Positions 7,001-7,428 of a stretch of DNA of 7,428 nt are shown here, one piece after another. The translations under genes and the position numbers were made by a program. The number at the start of each line of letters is the position of its first letter. Positions within the stretch are counted from its first letter, which is position 1. The stretch covers positions 1-7,428 of the forward strand of contig CAMCPF010000149.1 of NCBI GenBank assembly GCA_945876515.1, in the 5' to 3' direction. The stretch comes from Candidatus Kuenenia stuttgartensis (GTDB taxonomy: Bacteria; Planctomycetota; Planctomycetia; Pirellulales; UBA1268). Under the pieces are notes generated by a model that saw only the letters and a list, made by a program, of their open reading frames with translations, had not been told where the DNA came from and searched no databases.

Positions 7001-7428
7001 GCCGAAGTACTGCAGGCGGCCGGCGAGGCCGCCGCCAAGGCTGGCGACGCGGAGCAGGCGAACTCGCTGTTGCGGGAGGCGGCCAGTGGCCGTAAGGCGG
7101 AGCCGATCGTGATCTGGGGCTGGGGCAACATCGCCAACAAGGTGGCCCGCCAGGGCCTCGACGGCGCCGGCGAGAAGACGCAGCAGAACCGCGACACCTT
7201 CTTCGACGCGCGGCTGCAGGTGGTCGAGTGCCTGCTCGCCCGCGCCCGTCTGCCGGGCAAGGAGAAGGATCGCCAGACGCGGCTCGCGACGGCCGAGACC
7301 GCCATCGCGATGACCCGCAAGCTCTATCCCGATCTCGGGGGCGAAGCCTACGCCAAGCGCTACGAGCGGGTTCTCAAGGACGTGCAGAAGGAACTGGGCA
7401 AGCAGCCAACCGGCTTCCAGGCTCTCGA
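4079..7428 (+). CDS. large secreted TPR/coiled-coil protein, 3' end beyond the window
   Basis: The frame is open from ATG 4079 to the edge: 1,116 full codons with no stop. GAGG (4071-4074) sits four bases before the start. Residues 1-21 form a Sec signal peptide (MR, hydrophobic FLLLVTLTAAAVA, cleavage after AVA before Q22). The mature protein is soluble-looking and mostly helical. Residues 205-239 are a Lys/Pro/Glu/Ala-rich linker. Residues 242-275 look like coiled coil. A TPR-like helix pair starts near 313 (FARYYEGRNYAMLGKWEVAA). A long Ala/Lys/Glu helical stretch covers about 405-528. TPR-like segments recur at about 550-600 (ARYYLTFLLYEAGKFPESA) and 930-961 (IRLKMANIYQVLGNWEEAQ). No enzyme motif is visible. 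It probably acts outside the inner membrane as a scaffold or interaction protein; that is inference. I do not recognise a named family. The TTA at 4637 (Leu187) is a rare codon here. Confidence 0.82.
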   Translation, partial: MRAILPCSFLLLVTLTAAAVAQPADSSKETAADTATRALLDVLEDRQMPDVTLAVLARVEADPTASKELKREAAFRRAAALIGVSRTEADSAKRAKLLDEAQASLDAFLKSGEPNGRQAIAAYTQKGSLLVERGRSKAEQANRPGADRKTLEAEAVKFFDEAVKSLKGTAKPGEPITTVTNAEDAVLKVLREVDARIAALKQVGKEDEPKAAEKAAEGKDGDKKPEPKAKPTRSAKPARLTIQQRRELEALEAEQEALRGKLIQTRLTAAAALFEKAKAYPEKSKERTDTLTASATLFKDIADKYPTKGGGLFARYYEGRNYAMLGKWEVAANTVLPITMLDQKQPLAILLRSRAANTLLECLLAEKKYDKFDVSIRKFALEDVSRLPGAKLDADWLGFKYRAAKILDSQADALDPKDAKLKAERAKLQTDAKKLAVEVAKANADFADEARDLSAKLGKVVEEGERTFAAAFDEAKVALTTMQGHAGEAKAALAAKDAAKQAAAQKAAIEARTETVAKLEEALKLAGIAKPLSGDPAADESLKDATIDEVNQARYYLTFLLYEAGKFPESAAIGRMLAERYPNAKGSRQAAKIAMASWQQAAQKAEGEARDQARKQAAELAGIVMKTWPDEPESADAAVIAIGAAASARDPKSMVAIIQQVPVSSPRSAEVQLRAGMALWREVQEARRQDTADRTDEAAIAGWRSTAAKALDDGLAGLGEIKALPPAPMGQLAIAGALSRVQIAMEDNDDARAATLMQHPVYGPWTLVAGDKPALPQGPLAEAALTLALRLFIQTEDFTKAQQAMVGLEKVAGQGEEASAKLTAMYLSMGRDLQSQLESLGSGEKAASPEVRQRAEKILTGFETFLDGIAARDPKPTSQMWVATTYLTLGSGKGTGAVVPPSKASAYLKKSADVYQKLLAKTDAADVKNFEPSIRLKMANIYQVLGNWEEAQKQMDWILADAKRQNSLEAQVMAAEVLQAAGEAAAKAGDAEQANSLLREAASGRKAEPIVIWGWGNIANKVARQGLDGAGEKTQQNRDTFFDARLQVVECLLARARLPGKEKDRQTRLATAETAIAMTRKLYPDLGGEAYAKRYERVLKDVQKELGKQPTGFQAL

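Overview
The window looks like chromosomal DNA of a high-G+C member of the Planctomycetota. This assignment is an inference. It rests on the planctomycete-like wording of the phosphoglycerate dehydrogenase, on an ECF sigma gene overlapping a membrane-anchored YfbK-like gene, and on a very large secreted Ala/Lys/Glu-rich helical-repeat protein. No RNA gene, mobile element, CRISPR array or phage signature is visible. All four genes lie on the + strand and fill the window almost completely.

Layout: (1) 2-1132 is the 3' part of serA (D-3-phosphoglycerate dehydrogenase, first step of serine synthesis), with the catalytic Arg, Glu and His and a C-terminal ACT domain. (2) 1133-1261 is an intergenic region with two perfect palindromes and a weak -10-like element. 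(3) 1262-1819 is an ECF-family RNA polymerase sigma factor. (4) 1812-3992 overlaps the sigma gene by 8 bases. It encodes a one-pass membrane protein whose outer part resembles YfbK (von Willebrand A plus DUF3520 C-terminus) but has lost the metal-binding (MIDAS) residues. (5) 3993-4078 is a short gap with a good housekeeping-type promoter. (6) 4079 to the window end is a secreted TPR/coiled-coil protein of more than 1,116 residues, still open at the edge.

The part most worth attention is the sigma/membrane-protein pair. The overlap implies coordinated translation. The second protein has a cytoplasmic N-terminus without Cys or His, one membrane span, a Pro/Ala-rich outer linker and a degenerate vWA/DUF3520 sensor-like region. 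This is the geometry of a transmembrane anti-sigma factor, but not of the zinc-binding type. If so, it would be a cell-surface signalling unit in which an inactivated vWA fold does the sensing. The large secreted protein next door has its own promoter and may be only a neighbour. serA appears to be unrelated housekeeping.
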